Shown piece by piece: positions 5,603 to 5,731 of a DNA stretch of 5,731 nucleotides. Within the stretch, counting starts at the first letter, position 1, and every line of letters begins with the position of its first letter. Source of the stretch: an uncultured Steroidobacteraceae bacterium (lineage in GTDB: Bacteria > Pseudomonadota > Gammaproteobacteria > Steroidobacterales > Steroidobacteraceae); contig CATPBQ010000034.1 of assembly GCA_955652795.1 (NCBI GenBank), positions 1-5,731 of the forward strand, written 5' to 3'. A program made the position numbers and the translations under genes. The notes below the pieces were generated by a model. That model was not told the origin of the DNA and did no database searches. It was given only the letters and a program-made list of their open reading frames with translations.

Positions 5603-5731
5603 ATGAGCGCCAGGCGACAGCCGGTCGAATACAGCGAAGCAACACCTGAAGTGCGGGAGATCTACGACGACATCATGGCGACCCGCAAGACCGACTGGAT
5701 CAACAATTTCTGGAAGGTCCTCGCGCACGAC
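5603..5731 (+). CDS. Carboxymuconolactone decarboxylase/AhpD-like family protein, N-terminal part
   Basis: Only the first 43 codons are present; the frame is open at the window edge. It starts MSARRQPVEYSEATPEVREI and continues with Y-D-D-I-M-A-T-R-K-T-D-W-I-N-N-F-W-K-V-L-A-H-D. I recall this opening from proteins annotated as carboxymuconolactone decarboxylase family (AhpD-like fold). In these the redox C-x-x-C motif, if present, lies further downstream than the visible part, so activity cannot be judged here. AGGGGG (5593-5598) precedes the ATG. AhpD-type members are peroxidase or disulfide-reducing proteins; others decarboxylate gamma-carboxymuconolactone in aromatic breakdown. Divergent placement next to a GST-dehalogenase operon and its regulator suggests shared control and a role in handling reactive or xenobiotic compounds. 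That link is inference. Confidence 0.75.
   Translation, partial: MSARRQPVEYSEATPEVREIYDDIMATRKTDWINNFWKVLAHD

Overview
The window is high-GC DNA with tightly packed bacterial genes, Shine-Dalgarno-led starts and strongly GC-biased third codon positions. The protein families and gene style suggest a Proteobacterium, perhaps a gammaproteobacterium of the Xanthomonadales/Steroidobacter/Nevskiales kind. That placement is inference; there is no rRNA or other marker gene. I see no tRNA, rRNA, CRISPR array, insertion sequence, integrase or attachment site.

Layout, left to right. (1) Bases 1-134 are a short leader. (2) Bases 135-3299 (+) encode a large exported protein of about 1054 residues. It is built from eleven Asp-box (BNR) repeats forming sortilin/VPS10-like beta-propellers, followed by a beta-rich and helical C-terminal region. 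(3) Bases 3344-3733 (+) encode a small unrecognised protein of 129 residues, 44 bases downstream. It may be in the same transcript. (4) A 22-base convergent gap separates this from a three-gene minus-strand cluster, transcribed from about 5385 down to 3756. In transcription order this is a short LuxR/GerE-type helix-turn-helix protein, a glutathione S-transferase (GST) and a type II L-2-haloacid dehalogenase. The GST starts 23 bases after the regulator ends. The dehalogenase start overlaps the GST stop by four bases (ATGA). (5) Bases 5386-5602 are a divergent intergenic region with two perfect inverted repeats and a possible hairpin over a ribosome binding site. (6) From 5603 (+) begins a carboxymuconolactone decarboxylase/AhpD-like gene, cut by the window edge after 43 codons.

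The right half reads as a small stress or detoxification locus. The regulator, GST and dehalogenase look like one transcription unit, with a divergently transcribed AhpD-like protein. GSTs and haloacid dehalogenases can both act on electrophilic or halogenated organic compounds, and AhpD-like proteins are often linked to peroxide or aromatic metabolism. A joint role is therefore plausible but not demonstrated. The most interesting unexplained sequence is the divergent control region. The exported Asp-box protein on the left appears unrelated to this locus.
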